A stretch of DNA of 64,000 bases from Cyanomargarita calcarea GSE-NOS-MK-12-04C (GCA_019359595.1 JAHHGZ010000031.1:42358-106357); one strand, 5' to 3'; positions 37,935-48,830 are shown, counted from the first letter of the stretch. Notes: generated by a model not told the origin, from the letters alone. A program made the numbers and translations.

Positions 37935-40900
37935 GATTAGTTTGGAGATAATTATGTAAGCGATCGCAACTGCGGACAAGTAAACTATTTAGGTCGAATG
38001 TTCGCAGCTTTATATTGTCTAATCGCCAAACTTTGATGGTACTATCGAAACTGGCGGAGGCAAGAAGTTTTCTATCGGGTGCAAAGCTAACATTCAGGAT
38101 GGCGTCGTCATGTCCGCGTAATGTGTTAATTTGTTTACCTTGAATGCTCCATATTTTCACGGTTTTATCGCTGCTGCCGGAAGCGATTAAGGTTCCGTCA
38201 TTGTTGAAGTTTAGACCCCAGACGGCATCTGTATGTCCTTCAAAGGTGTTGATTAATTGACCGTTATTTAGTTGCCAGAGTTTGATGGTTTTGTCTGAAC
38301 TTGCGGAACCAATCATTTGGCTGTTGGGTGTGAATGCAATACTATTGACAGCGTTAGTATGTCCTCTGAGGGTATGAAGAAGTTTCCCTGTGCTAACTTG
38401 CCAAAGTTTGATGCTGTTGTCTCGACCGGCAGAGGCTATAATTTTACCGTCTGGGCTAAATTTGACTGCGAGAATTTCTTCTGGTTGGGTTGCTAGAATT
38501 TTGAGTAAAGTTCGATTTTTCAAGTTCCATAATCTGATTTTGCCATCAGCATCTGCGGAAACTAAAGTTTCACCATCTGGGCTAAAGTTGACATTATTAA
38601 CTTCGCGATCGCTTCCCAATAATGTCTTCATCATATAGCCATCGCGGACTCGCCACAATTTCACCCAAGTATCTTGTCCGGAAGACACTAAGGTTTCACC
38701 ATCTGGACTAAAAGCTAAATTAAGGACGCTATTTCGATGTCCAAGCAGATATTTACTACTATATTCTGCATAAGTTTGCCGCAAGCTGCCATCGGGAATA
38801 TTCCAGAGTCTAATTTTTTTATCTTTACCACCGGAAGCAAGCAAATCACCCTTAGGGTTAAAGGCAATTGTATATACTTCTCCTTGGTGTCCTAGCAGTG
38901 TTTTCCACAGACTATTATTACGCTGCCAAATCCGAATCGTTTTATCTTCGCTTGCTGAGACTAAGGTTTGACTATCAGGACTAAAGCTGACATCATATAC
39001 CCCAATACTGTGACCTTGTAGAGTTTCTAACAAGTCTCCATCATTAACACTCCAGATTTTGATGGTACTATCGGTACTTGTTGAAGCAAAACTTTGTCCG
39101 TCGGGACTGAAATTAACGCTGCGAACTTCGGCACTATGCGCATTAATTGATTTAATTAGAGTAGCATCACTAATCCGCCATGACTTCACCGTGCGATCGC
39201 CTGAAGCTGAAGCTAGAATTTTTCCATCCGGACTAACTGCCACACGATATACTATCGAAGCATGAGCCGGAATATCTCGCAACAGTTTACCATCACTCAC
39301 TTGCCAAAATTTAATCCTGCCATCGCTACTTCCAGATATCAAGGTTTGATTATCGGGTGTGAAGGTAACGGTTGTCACGTTGTTTGGATAGGCTTTAAAT
39401 GTTTTCTTCAAAGAATAATCGCTGAGTTGCCACAAATTGATTGTTCCATCGGCACTTGTTGAAGCTAAGATTTTGCCATCAAAGCTAAATGCGACACTAA
39501 GTACTTCTGCTTGATGTCCGCTCAAAGTTTTCAGGAGTTTTCCGTCCTGACTATTCCAGAGCTTTACCGTTTGGTCGAAACTAGCAGAAGCAATGATTTT
39601 ACCATCCCGACTGAACCGAACACTTTTGACTGAAGCGGTATGTCCTTGGAGATTCCATAGCAAAGAACCATCACTGCGCCATACTTTCACGGTATTATCA
39701 TCGCTACCTGAAGCGATCATTTTACCATCAAGACTGAAACTGACACTACTGGCGATCGCATTATGTCCTTCCAAGCGGTTAAGTTCTTGGGTATTGCTAA
39801 GTGCTTGCGAGATTGTATTGATAGTCTTCTCACGAATATCAGCAGGTGTAGCAAGGGTACTTTGGAGTTGTTTCCCAGCTTTGACCGCAACAATTAAGGC
39901 TTCAAGCTGTTGATTTGATAATAAATTTGCTTTGGATGAAGAATTTAACGCTTCGATTTCCCTTAAATTTGCTTCACGTCCTTGCCAATAGGCTAACCCA
40001 CCAAAGGTACAAGCTGCAATACCCAAGACGCTTAACCCAACTACAGCACGTTGTGCTTGACGCAAGCGTTTCTTTTCTTGAAATTGCAGACGTTCCCGTT
40101 GTGCGAAACAAGCTTCTAAATATTTTTGCACATCTTTTGAAAGTTCATCCGTATATTTAATATAGATATCTTCCGCTTCCGCAAGTCTTACACCTTGCAA
40201 GAGAAAATCTGGTTGTTCGTTACTTTGCAACCAATTTTGAGTAGCTTGTTCAATTTGTCGTTGTTTTCGCAAACGTTCTCGATTTTCCTCCAACCACCAT
40301 CGCAATGTAGACCAGTGACGGATGAGAATTTCGTGAGCAACTTCCACTGTGACGGAATGAGAAGACAAGGGGATTAATTCCTTCCTCTTATTCCTTTGCG
40401 TCCTTTGCGGTTCATTATTCCATAACTCGTTATTTTGTTGATTTAAGTAAATTCCTCTACTGGTTGCTTCGTTCGGTATTTCAGCTTCTTCAAGATTAAC
40501 CACAATCAACTTGGCATTAGTCAAAGCTTGTAAAGTTCTGTCAACCAATTCTTTTGGATACTTTTTAACTATCAACTCAGACTTAAATACACGTCGTCGA
40601 GTGTCTTCTGTACCTTCTCCCAACTGAGTCAAAGCAAGAAAAATCCATTTCGCACAATCTTGCAGCTTTGGTTCTAAACTTTCATATAAAGCTTGGGAAG
40701 AACGTTCCAAAGCACCTTGAATTCCACCAAGTTGTTGCTGATATGCTTGTAAAGTTAACTCACCACCAACTCGATGCTGCCAAAGTTGTTCTAAAACAAA
40801 CTCCAGTAAAGGTAAATTACCTACCGAATTGTCAAGTTCTCGCAATAAAACTTCAACTAATTCCGGTTCGACTTTTAATCCGACTTGTTGAGCGGGTTTC

Positions 40901-43260
40901 GTAATGACTTGGCGATAATCATCTAAACTGAGTTTGGGTGAAACCATTACACTCGATTCCTGTAAAGCTTGAGCGAGTGCGGGTATTTCCAAACAAGGAG
41001 CAATAAAATCCGCTCGTAAAGTGATAATTAACTTAAAGCGATCGCTTGCGTATTTTATTGCTCCCAACAGCAATTCTAAAAATTTTTCTCGGTCAATATC
41101 TTCTGCAAGGGTGAATAATTCCTCAAATTGATCCACCACCAACACAATCATCGGATGTGGTTGACTCCGCAACCAGTAGACAAAGCCTTCCACACCTTGA
41201 TGTAATATTCCCTCTAGCAAGAGAGGGGGAGAGAGAGGGAGGGGGAGAGAGGGGGAGTTAGGAGTTAGGAGTGAGGAGTTAGGAGTTAGGGAAGAGAAGA
41301 GAGAAAAATTATTTTCTTCTTCCCTTCCCTCTTCCCCCTTCCCCTTTTCCCATTTCTCCCTTCCCCCTTCCCCCCCCTTTCCCCTTCCTCCTCCCCCGAC
41401 TCCTAATTTTTGCGCTAAAGCGAACAACGGATTAGCACTGGGACGGATAGTTTTAACTAACCATTGTTCGCTATTGGGAATTTGTTTGCCTAAACGTAAT
41501 TGCGGTATTACACCAGCTTGGACAACTGAAGATTTACCACTTCCGGAAGCACCGATAACAGCTAAAAATGGGCTATGCAATGAGCTAATTAACTCTTGGG
41601 TTAAGCTATCTCGGCCGTAATAGTACTGAGCATCTTCTTCGGAAAAAGCATTCAATCCCATATAGGGACATACGTGTAAATCTAACCCTTGGTTTTGTTC
41701 TAAACCCTGTAAATCAGCAAGTGGTGGTAGAATTTCGATGATACCTTGAGAACCTGAAAGCGAGACTTGAAAGGGGATATTACTACCTGCTAGAGACAAT
41801 TGGAGTTGTGCGATCGCGTAAGCTGCTGATAGTCCATCGGGTTGAGAAGCTGAGGTTAAAATATCGAGGAAAGTTTGGGCAAATCTTTCTGGCTGTGAAT
41901 TGCTGGAAACACACGATATTATACATTGTCCTTGCTGAGAATCAATTTGTAAATCCTCTACCCAATCTTGTAAACCAGGTAAGGAAGAGTTTCTTTCCCC
42001 ATATTTCTCAACGGAACAATCTAAAATAAGAATCTGCTTAGTGTTGCACAGACGTAGCTGTTGTTTCAACCAGGAACGTTTAATGCGGATATCGTCTCCT
42101 AATACCAACCCTTCCCAAGCTTCGGTATCTTCGATTCTTCCCCGCAGATAAAGCAAGATAGTTTCTGAATCTGAAAAATTTAGGTGACGAGCGATCGCTG
42201 TTCGTACCTCTGATGCGGTTGCTTTGATTGCGGGTAGATATTCTAATTCAAAACCCCCCACACTACCCAGAAACTTGCTAATATCTAATGTTGTCTTACT
42301 CGCTGATAAACCCTCGATTACCAACCCGACTCGACGATCCATCGAAGCAGCAGTTTTATCTAATTTTCTGCCTAAGATTAATTCTCCCACTCCTTCAACA
42401 ATTCGCTTGGGAGTTTGTAGGGAATATTCTCGGTTAAGTTGAGTTTCCCCTTTGTTGTGTTTCTGCTGATTGATGAGACGCAATTGCTGATTAGTTTTAT
42501 CGATATATTGCAGGGTTTGATGATAAACATATCGATAAAGACTATCAGCAGAAATCACGCTATTAACATCAATCGCATCACCCCGCAGTCCTCGCATCAA
42601 ATAATATGTAAATACACCATGTCCCAATTCGGGGAATTCCCAAGATTGCTGATTGGTGTCGCAAGAAAGCAATGCATAAAAACCTTTACTTATCGCAGCA
42701 CGTTGCTGTAGAACTTGCACTAACTGTGGTGTCGGACTCAAAAAGGGTTCTACGGTTGTTCCCCTCAAGGTCATTCCTCCACTATGGCAAGCATCTAGCC
42801 ATACTAACTGATTTTGGGCTGCACAATGACTTAAAGATTGTAATAAATCCTGTAAAGCGAAACCTGTATTTTCTAAATTTGATTTTTGAGTATCTGCCAA
42901 ACACAAAAATGCTTGTTGACTGTTTGGTTGCAAGATACCGTGTCCAGAAAAATAAAATAGAATTGTGTCGTTTTGTTTCGCAGCAGCGGTGATTTCCCTT
43001 AAACTGGCACTCACCGGTTTTAAAAGTGGTAATTGGGGAGCAAAATCGTGATAGATTTTCACCTCTTTTTGGGAGAATTGCCCCACAGAAGCATCTATCA
43101 AAGCTTCCGCTAATCCCTGACAATCTACTGCTGAATAACGTAATGAGGGTATTTGCTCATCCTGATATTCATTTACTCCGACAAGCAATAACCACAGCTT
43201 GGGGATATTTGTTTGTTTGCTTTGACTTGAACGACTAGTACCAACACCGATAGGAGACAT
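37894..43260 (-). CDS. Caspase-like / pseudo-caspase / STAND ATPase / 14xWD40 protein
   Basis: 1788 residues. Residues 20-260: a C14 caspase-like domain with His in FSGHG (about 105) and Cys in LDACHSGG (about 157). Residues 300-520 repeat that fold in degenerate form: LLYLRGRIE stands where FYFSGHG would be and LILDCSVEK where LDACHSGG would be, so the His is lost. Then an nSTAND ATPase: [11 protein letters not shown] (Walker A, about 570) and [10 protein letters not shown] (Walker B, about 703), with a membrane-like stretch at about 1080. The end holds 14 WD40 repeats (about 1160-1755), enough for two propellers. STAND proteins oligomerise on binding a trigger, which would activate the protease. 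Defence or programmed death is the likely role. Confidence 0.9.
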   Translation of the reverse strand: MSPIGVGTSRSSQSKQTNIPKLWLLLVGVNEYQDEQIPSLRYSAVDCQGLAEALIDASVGQFSQKEVKIYHDFAPQLPLLKPVSASLREITAAAKQNDTILFYFSGHGILQPNSQQAFLCLADTQKSNLENTGFALQDLLQSLSHCAAQNQLVWLDACHSGGMTLRGTTVEPFLSPTPQLVQVLQQRAAISKGFYALLSCDTNQQSWEFPELGHGVFTYYLMRGLRGDAIDVNSVISADSLYRYVYHQTLQYIDKTNQQLRLINQQKHNKGETQLNREYSLQTPKRIVEGVGELILGRKLDKTAASMDRRVGLVIEGLSASKTTLDISKFLGSVGGFELEYLPAIKATASEVRTAIARHLNFSDSETILLYLRGRIEDTEAWEGLVLGDDIRIKRSWLKQQLRLCNTKQILILDCSVEKYGERNSSLPGLQDWVEDLQIDSQQGQCIISCVSSNSQPERFAQTFLDILTSASQPDGLSAAYAIAQLQLSLAGSNIPFQVSLSGSQGIIEILPPLADLQGLEQNQGLDLHVCPYMGLNAFSEEDAQYYYGRDSLTQELISSLHSPFLAVIGASGSGKSSVVQAGVIPQLRLGKQIPNSEQWLVKTIRPSANPLFALAQKLGVGGGGRGKGGEGGREKWEKGKGEEGREEENNFSLFSSLTPNSSLLTPNSPSLPLPLSPPLLLEGILHQGVEGFVYWLRSQPHPMIVLVVDQFEELFTLAEDIDREKFLELLLGAIKYASDRFKLIITLRADFIAPCLEIPALAQALQESSVMVSPKLSLDDYRQVITKPAQQVGLKVEPELVEVLLRELDNSVGNLPLLEFVLEQLWQHRVGGELTLQAYQQQLGGIQGALERSSQALYESLEPKLQDCAKWIFLALTQLGEGTEDTRRRVFKSELIVKKYPKELVDRTLQALTNAKLIVVNLEEAEIPNEATSRGIYLNQQNNELWNNEPQRTQRNKRKELIPLSSHSVTVEVAHEILIRHWSTLRWWLEENRERLRKQRQIEQATQNWLQSNEQPDFLLQGVRLAEAEDIYIKYTDELSKDVQKYLEACFAQRERLQFQEKKRLRQAQRAVVGLSVLGIAACTFGGLAYWQGREANLREIEALNSSSKANLLSNQQLEALIVAVKAGKQLQSTLATPADIREKTINTISQALSNTQELNRLEGHNAIASSVSFSLDGKMIASGSDDNTVKVWRSDGSLLWNLQGHTASVKSVRFSRDGKIIASASFDQTVKLWNSQDGKLLKTLSGHQAEVLSVAFSFDGKILASTSADGTINLWQLSDYSLKKTFKAYPNNVTTVTFTPDNQTLISGSSDGRIKFWQVSDGKLLRDIPAHASIVYRVAVSPDGKILASASGDRTVKSWRISDATLIKSINAHSAEVRSVNFSPDGQSFASTSTDSTIKIWSVNDGDLLETLQGHSIGVYDVSFSPDSQTLVSASEDKTIRIWQRNNSLWKTLLGHQGEVYTIAFNPKGDLLASGGKDKKIRLWNIPDGSLRQTYAEYSSKYLLGHRNSVLNLAFSPDGETLVSSGQDTWVKLWRVRDGYMMKTLLGSDREVNNVNFSPDGETLVSADADGKIRLWNLKNRTLLKILATQPEEILAVKFSPDGKIIASAGRDNSIKLWQVSTGKLLHTLRGHTNAVNSIAFTPNSQMIGSASSDKTIKLWQLNNGQLINTFEGHTDAVWGLNFNNDGTLIASGSSDKTVKIWSIQGKQINTLRGHDDAILNVSFAPDRKLLASASFDSTIKVWRLDNIKLRTFDLNSLLVRSCDRLHNYLQTNPNVPAQEQHLCSD
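40385..40425 (-). repeat. Interspersed repeat inside the caspase-WD40 gene
   Basis: The tract CCTTTGCGTCCTTTGCGGTT is a member of the ACCGC(C/A)AAGG repeat family found between genes elsewhere. Here it is read in frame and encodes [12 protein letters not shown], near residue 945, in the linker after the STAND ATPase. The insertion kept the frame. Confidence 0.65.
41215..41400 (-). repeat. Low-complexity, heptamer-rich insert inside the caspase-WD40 gene
   Basis: A purine/pyrimidine tract with GGAGTTA heptamers and GAGGGGGAGAG repeats encodes about 60 residues ([20 protein letters not shown], then [17 protein letters not shown]) between Walker A and Walker B of the ATPase. It keeps the frame. 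It replaces what should be a short loop. Confidence 0.75.
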
Positions 43261-44168
43261 TTTTTGCTTTCACACCGTGCAAGTAAGAGACGGGACTGTG
43301 TTAGGTAAATTTAGCTTTTCTATATTGATGTTACCAATAGGAGAAATAATTCCAGCTTTTTTGAAACCAAATTTAACACCCCATCAAATCCTAATTTTGG
43401 GTATGTATAGACCAGGCACTGCTTAGTCTCTTATTGTTTGAAATATCAATTTATTTGTCAAAACCTTCGCAGTATTAAGATAAGACTGGAAGTCAATATT
43501 TACTCTTTGTCACAAATTCCGGTAACTACCAAAGCGAACTCAACACGATTAACAACATCTATGCAGTCGCAATTTAGGTTAAAAGCACCAAATTTCATTA
43601 TAATAAGTGCTTTAGCCGACTTACTTACGGGCATCGCTTAGAGGAACAGAAGGAAAACTTCTTTGTTAACCTTAGCGAAGCTATCAATGCCAAGAAGACC
43701 AACTTTCGGCTTTGGGGTTGGTCGTAAATGCTTTAGTGTTATGGAATACATATTATATGGATGCTGCACTTACTTTTATCGGCTCGCAGCAAAGCATAAA
43801 TCAAAATGTCATATTTTAATGTTTCAACAAATATTACAAAAAAACGTTGATATCATTAAGTATTAACACTTCTATTTCCTAGGCTTTTGACCATCCCTAT
43901 TCAATCGGCATTAGGTCAACAATTGTAATATTGCCCATCTAAAACTTATCAATTATTAGATTTTTATCATGCCGCATGACATTTACAAGACTTTGCCGAC
44001 GCTGCTTTTAGCACAAATGATGACCCTCAAGAATGGTTTATAAAAGCTCGCAAAACTTTCAAAAAAGGTCATACCTTAAATTTAATTACAAAATTGAAGC
44101 ATTAAATTTAATCAAAATCTATTTTTACAGTAAATATTGATATACAAAAACACAAAAATTGGTCATCA
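43261..44168. other. Intergenic region with a transposase remnant
   Basis: About 900 bp between the caspase-WD40 gene and the HTH regulator. Apart from the remnant at 43929-44105 it has only short, low-quality open frames, and the promoter of the caspase-WD40 gene must lie at its left end. Nothing else recognised. Confidence 0.5.
43929..44105 (+). pseudogene. Decayed transposase-like fragment
   Basis: Translated from 43929, the frame reads TYQLLDFYHAA-stop-HLQDFADAA, then DDPQEWFIKARKTFKKG. The pattern DFYHAxEHL plus a WF..A...LK helix resembles the catalytic region of ISKra4-type or related transposases, with the Glu codon changed to TGA. No flanking ends of an IS are visible. The family is a tentative recollection. 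Confidence 0.4.
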
Positions 44169-44552
44169 TCACGCAGCGACTACTTTTTTATCGCCATCCT
44201 TTTTCTTTTCGCCATTCAATTTCGATTTCTTGTATTCCGAGCGAGGTGGGTACTGATAATCAAATATATCAAAATCCCGTTGCTCGTCTTGGCGAAATTC
44301 AACCAAATCCTTGAGTTCAATAAACATATCACGATATCCACGTAGCTTGCATATTTCATTAATAGCACTTACTATTTGCAACCAGCGAATTTCATTGATT
44401 TGGGGCAAATACTTCGCTTGTCGCCACCTAGTAACGGCACTATTATCGATTTTCAAGACACGCGCAAATTCAGTCGTGCCTATATCACGCTCATCCATCA
44501 ATCTTTTTAAATTCCAACGCACCGCGCCCAACGACTTTTCTTCAGTATTCAT
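44169..44552 (-). CDS. Small XRE-like helix-turn-helix regulator
   Basis: 127 residues from ATG 44552 (MNTEEKSLGAVRWNLKRLMD); an in-frame ATG 12 codons upstream is possible. Residues 10-60 are an XRE-type HTH: RWNLKRLMDERDIGTTEFAR, then DNSAVTRWRQAKYLP. The C-terminus is highly charged (KKSKLNGEKKKDGDKK). It is divergent from the gene at 44754 across a promoter with a hairpin-like dyad, so it may control that gene and itself. Confidence 0.72.
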   Translation of the reverse strand: MNTEEKSLGAVRWNLKRLMDERDIGTTEFARVLKIDNSAVTRWRQAKYLPQINEIRWLQIVSAINEICKLRGYRDMFIELKDLVEFRQDEQRDFDIFDYQYPPRSEYKKSKLNGEKKKDGDKKVVAA

Positions 44553-44660
44553 TGCAATCTCAATCAGCGCAATAATGAATGCTTTCATTTTAAAACACTA
44601 TTTATCCTAACAGCGTCTTGATTCAACATACAAAATTGTTAAGATTTATTACATATTTTT

Positions 44661-44725
44661 TTGATGTGCAGGTTCAGCATATATAGTATAAAGGAATGTA
44701 GTTGGCTACACATATGTAACCAACT
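44661..44725 (+). promoter_or_regulatory. Promoter with overlapping dyad, upstream of the gene at 44754
   Basis: TTGATG (44661-44666), 17-bp spacer, TAGTAT (44684-44689). The start region carries a dyad AGTTGGCTAC-acatat-GTAACCAACT (44700-44725) with one mismatch. TAGTATAAAG here is identical to the -10 region at 31285. A good operator candidate for the divergent HTH protein. Confidence 0.55.
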
Positions 44726-44753
44726 GCAAAAATAATTAGTAACTTATATTATC

Positions 44754-45848
44754 ATGACCAACTCAACCTATACACCAGTATCGCTCGATAAAATTGATAC
44801 ACTAGATTCATCAACACTTGGAATAATCCAGTTCGCAAAAGCATTATTAGCCGATAAACAATACTTACCCAAGACTGAATTTAACAAGTTGGTGCAATCT
44901 TTTGGGTGGGGAAGAGAATTGGTTCGAAGCTATATGAAGATAGCTCTAGCCTTTGGGGATGTGGAAATAAACAAGTTGGCAAAAATCGAACCACGCACGT
45001 TGTTTAAAATTACATCGACCAAAAAGTTTGCCCTGGTGGTGGAAGGGATAAGGAATAGTGTGGGTCATGTGACGCAGCAACTGGTGGAGAATTTAATTGA
45101 GGCTTGCAAAAGACCACGCACAGCAAAACCTGACAAACCAAGTATATGGCGAGCCGAGAAAGATGGGTCGAGAAGCTGTGTTGTCCCCCCAATCAAGGAA
45201 GATGACCATTACACGGGAATATCCATACAGCGAGCGATGGATAACGAAGGGATGACAGCACAATCGTTTGTAAGGGAAGCAGCTGCATTTCGAGAAGCAT
45301 ATTTATCTGGTGCGTTCTTATTGGTGAGTGAATTACCACCACATTTGCAAGCGATATTGGGTGAGAAGTTGAAATATAGCGCACCAACACCAGTCGATGA
45401 TGATATTGAAGTTAAAACTTATACTGACCAAAGCGAAACTGACGAAACAACAGTGGAAGTGGTGGAAGTTGTTGAAAGTATGGAATATTCTGTCGAACAG
45501 GTAGAAGTAGTCGAACCAATGGAAGTACCACAAGATATCGAAACGAGTATCGAGAAAAATGAAGATTTGCCATTGCACAATTCAATCGAAAGTATGTCGT
45601 TCGAGAAGATTGCTGCGTTGTTAGTTCAATGCACAACATGGAACGAAATCGTTGCAATTACTTCAAAAATTGACGAACAGGTTCGACTTCATAGTTGGAA
45701 AGTGCTTTCAGAATCGGAACAACGACGCATCATTGCTATGAAAAAAGCGGCCGAGCCATCAACAATAAAAGTTGCGGACAAGGTTAATTGGGCAAACCAC
45801 TATCCCGACTTAAGTGCTGGGCTACCCCTCGAAGTGCAAGTCCCTTAA
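44754..45848 (+). CDS. Hypothetical 364-residue protein
   Basis: I do not recognise the family. Residues 1-140 are helical and begin MTNSTYTPVSLDKIDTLD with FGWGRELVRSYMKIALAFGD, which looks like a DNA-binding or plasmid-type replication-accessory region. Residues 225-265 are an acidic low-complexity stretch (VEVVEVVESMEYSVEQVEVV). The C-terminal 90 residues (IAALLVQCTTWNEIVAITSK, then LHSWKVLSESEQRRIIAM) resemble short helical repeats. It is divergent from a small HTH gene. Its gene partners and site of action are unknown. Confidence 0.68.
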   Translation: MTNSTYTPVSLDKIDTLDSSTLGIIQFAKALLADKQYLPKTEFNKLVQSFGWGRELVRSYMKIALAFGDVEINKLAKIEPRTLFKITSTKKFALVVEGIRNSVGHVTQQLVENLIEACKRPRTAKPDKPSIWRAEKDGSRSCVVPPIKEDDHYTGISIQRAMDNEGMTAQSFVREAAAFREAYLSGAFLLVSELPPHLQAILGEKLKYSAPTPVDDDIEVKTYTDQSETDETTVEVVEVVESMEYSVEQVEVVEPMEVPQDIETSIEKNEDLPLHNSIESMSFEKIAALLVQCTTWNEIVAITSKIDEQVRLHSWKVLSESEQRRIIAMKKAAEPSTIKVADKVNWANHYPDLSAGLPLEVQVP

Positions 45849-46164
45849 CAATGGGCAAGTCAAACTCGAATTGTGCGATTATAAGAGTGCCAATCGAAGA
45901 ATTGTCATTTAGGCGATTCTCATGATTGAGATGCTGCTTATCAATAATTATCAATAAATCAAGACTATTGACAATAAAATATCGGGAGGGAAAAGTTGAG
46001 ATACTAACCTCACTCGTAATTGAACGTAAAATGAAGGCTTTTGGGATAGTTGCACCCACCAAGAACCGGGCTAGCGTAGCGGCAGACCCTACATACAAAA
46101 AGGACACAAATTAGAGATTTTGTATCCTAATTAGATATTAAAACTAATACGCTCTCGTTTAAAA
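45849..46164. other. Intergenic region
   Basis: About 316 bp. It contains the short palindromic repeat GGGCTAGCGTAGCGGCAGAC around 46067, a type often found in Nostocales, and no gene that I would support. Confidence 0.5.
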
Positions 46165-46584
46165 TTAACGCTTCAATATTTCTTGAGAAGCATAATTTTG
46201 TCGTCCGCTTTTATCTGTAAACTGGGTGAAGTTTTGCAGGCTAATTTGTTTGTTTCCAGTCAGGCTAAAAGTGACGAGAGTTTTAGAAAAGCCTTTATCA
46301 TAACTTGCTGTTGCAAAGCGATGGTTTGTGTCTTGTACGTTATTACCATAAGTTAACAAAGTTGTTTTTCCCCAATCGCAATCGGTAGGAGAACATTTGC
46401 CAAATACTTGTACATTTAAGGTATTAGAACCAGCAGAAGTCACAACCACACGAGTAATACCACGAGTGTTGGAATTGGTGTTAACCCAAGTACCAACAAA
46501 ATCAGCAGGTGCCGCAAAAACCGGACTAATTAAAGCAGCGGTTAAAGCAACACTAGAAGCAGCAATCAAAGAACGTTTCAGCAT
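46165..46584 (-). CDS. Small secreted beta-rich protein
   Basis: 139 residues. Signal peptide residues 1-24 (ending PVFA). The mature part begins APADFVGTWVNTNSNTRGIT and contains two cysteines in FGKCSPTDCDWG, probably a disulfide. The alternation of strands suggests a lipocalin- or avidin-like barrel. I recall similar exported proteins in cyanobacteria without a proven function. Monocistronic; it precedes the secreted protein at 46815 on the same strand. Confidence 0.7.
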   Translation of the reverse strand: MLKRSLIAASSVALTAALISPVFAAPADFVGTWVNTNSNTRGITRVVVTSAGSNTLNVQVFGKCSPTDCDWGKTTLLTYGNNVQDTNHRFATASYDKGFSKTLVTFSLTGNKQISLQNFTQFTDKSGRQNYASQEILKR

Positions 46585-46814
46585 TTGAGTTTGACTCCAT
46601 TAATAATTGTGTAGGAAATGAGAAATATGAAAGTAAACTATTAGATATAGCGGTTCCCCTTTGCATAAGGTATACGTAAGAGTTTAAAACCGCAGTAGGC
46701 GCTGTACACCTTCTGTGTAGGGTAAAATACGGATGGATGCAGATAAACCCTGATTTTATATATAGTCAAATTCGAGTTATGAACAATAACTCATAATTCC
46801 TAACTCCCAATTTT

Positions 46815-47588
46815 TCACTTCCGCCATTTTTCACTCCAAGCACCTGTAACATCAAACCCACCAGAAACAGGAGTCAATTTCAATGAACCATAGCCAAAGG
46901 TATTACAAATAGAACCCAAACCAGCCGCACAAATATCACCGGCACCGTAACCATTAGAAGAACGAGTGCCGATATGCGAATAAGTAGAACCACCCCAATT
47001 GCCATTACCAAACCAAGTCGTATTTTTTGTGCCGACACGTAGAACGCAACGCAAACCTTCACCTTGACGATTTCCGGCTAAGTCAGAAACTTTGTATTCG
47101 TCGAAATATTCACCGCAAGTTTTCGGTCTTGGCAAAGCATTATAATTAGTAGATTGAACTAATTGCCACTCCTCATTCCATGCACCAGTGACACGAATTC
47201 TCGCTGGATTGGTAATATTTACTTTGAGATTTCCATCAAAGTTGTTGTTAATATTTTCCCCATTTCCATGAATATCAGAAGCAAAACCAATGAGGTTAGA
47301 ATTTCTATAAATAGCCTGTCCAACATGACGATAAGTTGCACCACCCCAATTGCCTTCGCCGTACCATGATAATGTAGGAATGGAAGTGCTTCTTGGTTTG
47401 CCATCGCTAAATTTGACACAACGAATACCTTGTCCTTGACGATTATCAAGCGGTTTGACAATATAGGTGCGAAGGTGGGAAGCACAGCTAAACCTTGGTG
47501 CTGGAGGTAGTTGTGCCAAAGCTGTAGAAGCTGTAGAAAGTGCTACTAAGCTACTTAGAGCTAATTTTACAGAAAGTTTATGAAACAT
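46815..47588 (-). CDS. Secreted protein with a duplicated domain
   Basis: 257 residues with a signal peptide to about 25. Two similar blocks of about 105 residues follow: CASHLRTYIVKPLDNRQGQG...GEGNWGGATYRHVG and CGEYFDEYKVSDLAGNRQGE...GNGNWGGSTYSHIG, each ending in VTGAWNEEW or VTGAWSEKW. Each block keeps an early Cys pair (for example CASH...IRC). No catalytic motif is seen. It is divergent from the sigma-like gene, 81 bp away. Role unknown; a carbohydrate- or envelope-binding module is possible. Confidence 0.7.
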   Translation of the reverse strand: MFHKLSVKLALSSLVALSTASTALAQLPPAPRFSCASHLRTYIVKPLDNRQGQGIRCVKFSDGKPRSTSIPTLSWYGEGNWGGATYRHVGQAIYRNSNLIGFASDIHGNGENINNNFDGNLKVNITNPARIRVTGAWNEEWQLVQSTNYNALPRPKTCGEYFDEYKVSDLAGNRQGEGLRCVLRVGTKNTTWFGNGNWGGSTYSHIGTRSSNGYGAGDICAAGLGSICNTFGYGSLKLTPVSGGFDVTGAWSEKWRK

Positions 47589-47669
47589 GATTTAGATTTG
47601 TTGTAGTAAAGTTTGTGCAGGTGTCGTTTAACACCTTCACTTGTTCTCTATGTTGTATTCCTATTTTTT

Positions 47670-48830
47670 ATGCACCCTCGGCAAAGCATTATTGAAATCT
47701 TCTCGACATTTGTGCAATTTGAAAGCGATCGCTTCCATAATTGGGCGACGGATGCTAGATTACGTCGTAGTATCCAAAGTTGTGTTAGTAAGAACCCACA
47801 GGAGCAAAGCGAAAATTTTTGGGTGCTGTACTGGTATAACTGTATATCAAAGCCGGAACTCAAGATGTTTGGCAAACAACATCTAACAGCTTACCTACAA
47901 GAAGCTTGTTACTGGGCATCACAAAAAACATCTGCGGGGTTTAACAGTACGCAGTATAAATTATCTGACTGTTTTCAAATAGCGATCGCAAAAGTTGATA
48001 AATTACTCAAAGGGTTTAATCCCAGTCAAGGCTCTACCCTAAAAAATTACGCTCGGGCAACTTTTGCTTGTACAATCCGAGAAACTCTGCGTCAGCGTCA
48101 TGAGGTTGATATCTGTACACCTTGGGGACTGTTACGCAAAATCAGTCAAAAGCGTTTGTTTGAGTCTTTGGAAGCTGCTGGTTTATCAAAGGATACGATT
48201 AATCTTTATATAATAGCTTGGGATTGTTTCAAAACGCTTTATCTACCAAGTCCAGGTAGCACCCGTCAGCTAGTCAGACCGGACGCTGAAATCTGGGAAG
48301 CTATAACTCAAGCTTACAATTCTCAAAACAGTCAGAAAGCAACCCCAGAAATTTTAGAAACTTGGTTGCTAGATTGTGCCAAACATACACGCAGGCATCT
48401 TTATCCAAGCACAAATTCCCTAAATAATCCTAAAAATGACGACGATTCATCTGAATGGTTAGATAATCTGTTCAGTGGGGAATCTGTACTCACTCAACTG
48501 ATTATTCAACAAGAAGAAGAAACCAGATTTTCGCAGCAAACCGAGATTCACACGCTTTTGATTAGTGCGATCGCTCTGTTAGAAACCCAATCGCAACAAA
48601 TGTTGGAGTTGTGGTATCGTCAGGGGTTGACTCAGCAGCAAATTGCCAAACATCTAGAGATTCCACAGTACACTGTATCGCGGCGATTTACCAAAATTCG
48701 AGAAACTTTGGTGAAAACCGTAGCTAGCTGGAGTAAGGAAAAAATGCATATTTCCCTCACCTCAGACATATTGAAAGAAATGACTGCCGTAATTGAGGAA
48801 TGGCTGCAAATATATTACACGCAAAGTTAG
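47670..48830 (+). CDS. Divergent sigma70-like protein
   Basis: 386 residues from ATG 47670; the frame runs 19 codons further without family support. The C-terminal part (about 297-350) is sigma region 4: LYRQGLTQQQIAKHLEIP-type helix-turn-helix (WYRQGLTQQQIAKHLEIPQY). The middle (PSQGSTLKNYARATFACTIR) matches a weak region 2, and IDQ-type promoter-melting residues are not clear. This group often sits upstream of a DUF1822 gene, as here (167 bp). It may direct RNA polymerase to the protease genes nearby, but no promoter motif was tested. Confidence 0.75.
   Translation: MHPRQSIIEIFSTFVQFESDRFHNWATDARLRRSIQSCVSKNPQEQSENFWVLYWYNCISKPELKMFGKQHLTAYLQEACYWASQKTSAGFNSTQYKLSDCFQIAIAKVDKLLKGFNPSQGSTLKNYARATFACTIRETLRQRHEVDICTPWGLLRKISQKRLFESLEAAGLSKDTINLYIIAWDCFKTLYLPSPGSTRQLVRPDAEIWEAITQAYNSQNSQKATPEILETWLLDCAKHTRRHLYPSTNSLNNPKNDDDSSEWLDNLFSGESVLTQLIIQQEEETRFSQQTEIHTLLISAIALLETQSQQMLELWYRQGLTQQQIAKHLEIPQYTVSRRFTKIRETLVKTVASWSKEKMHISLTSDILKEMTAVIEEWLQIYYTQS

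Noticed and set aside
41215..41400. A break or frameshift in the STAND caspase gene at the low-complexity tract
   Set aside because: The frame stays open through the tract and the domains on both sides are in the same frame.
43438..43866. Two small + strand frames between the STAND caspase and the HTH gene
   Set aside because: No start context, no recognisable domain, and the second lies in DNA next to a transposase remnant.
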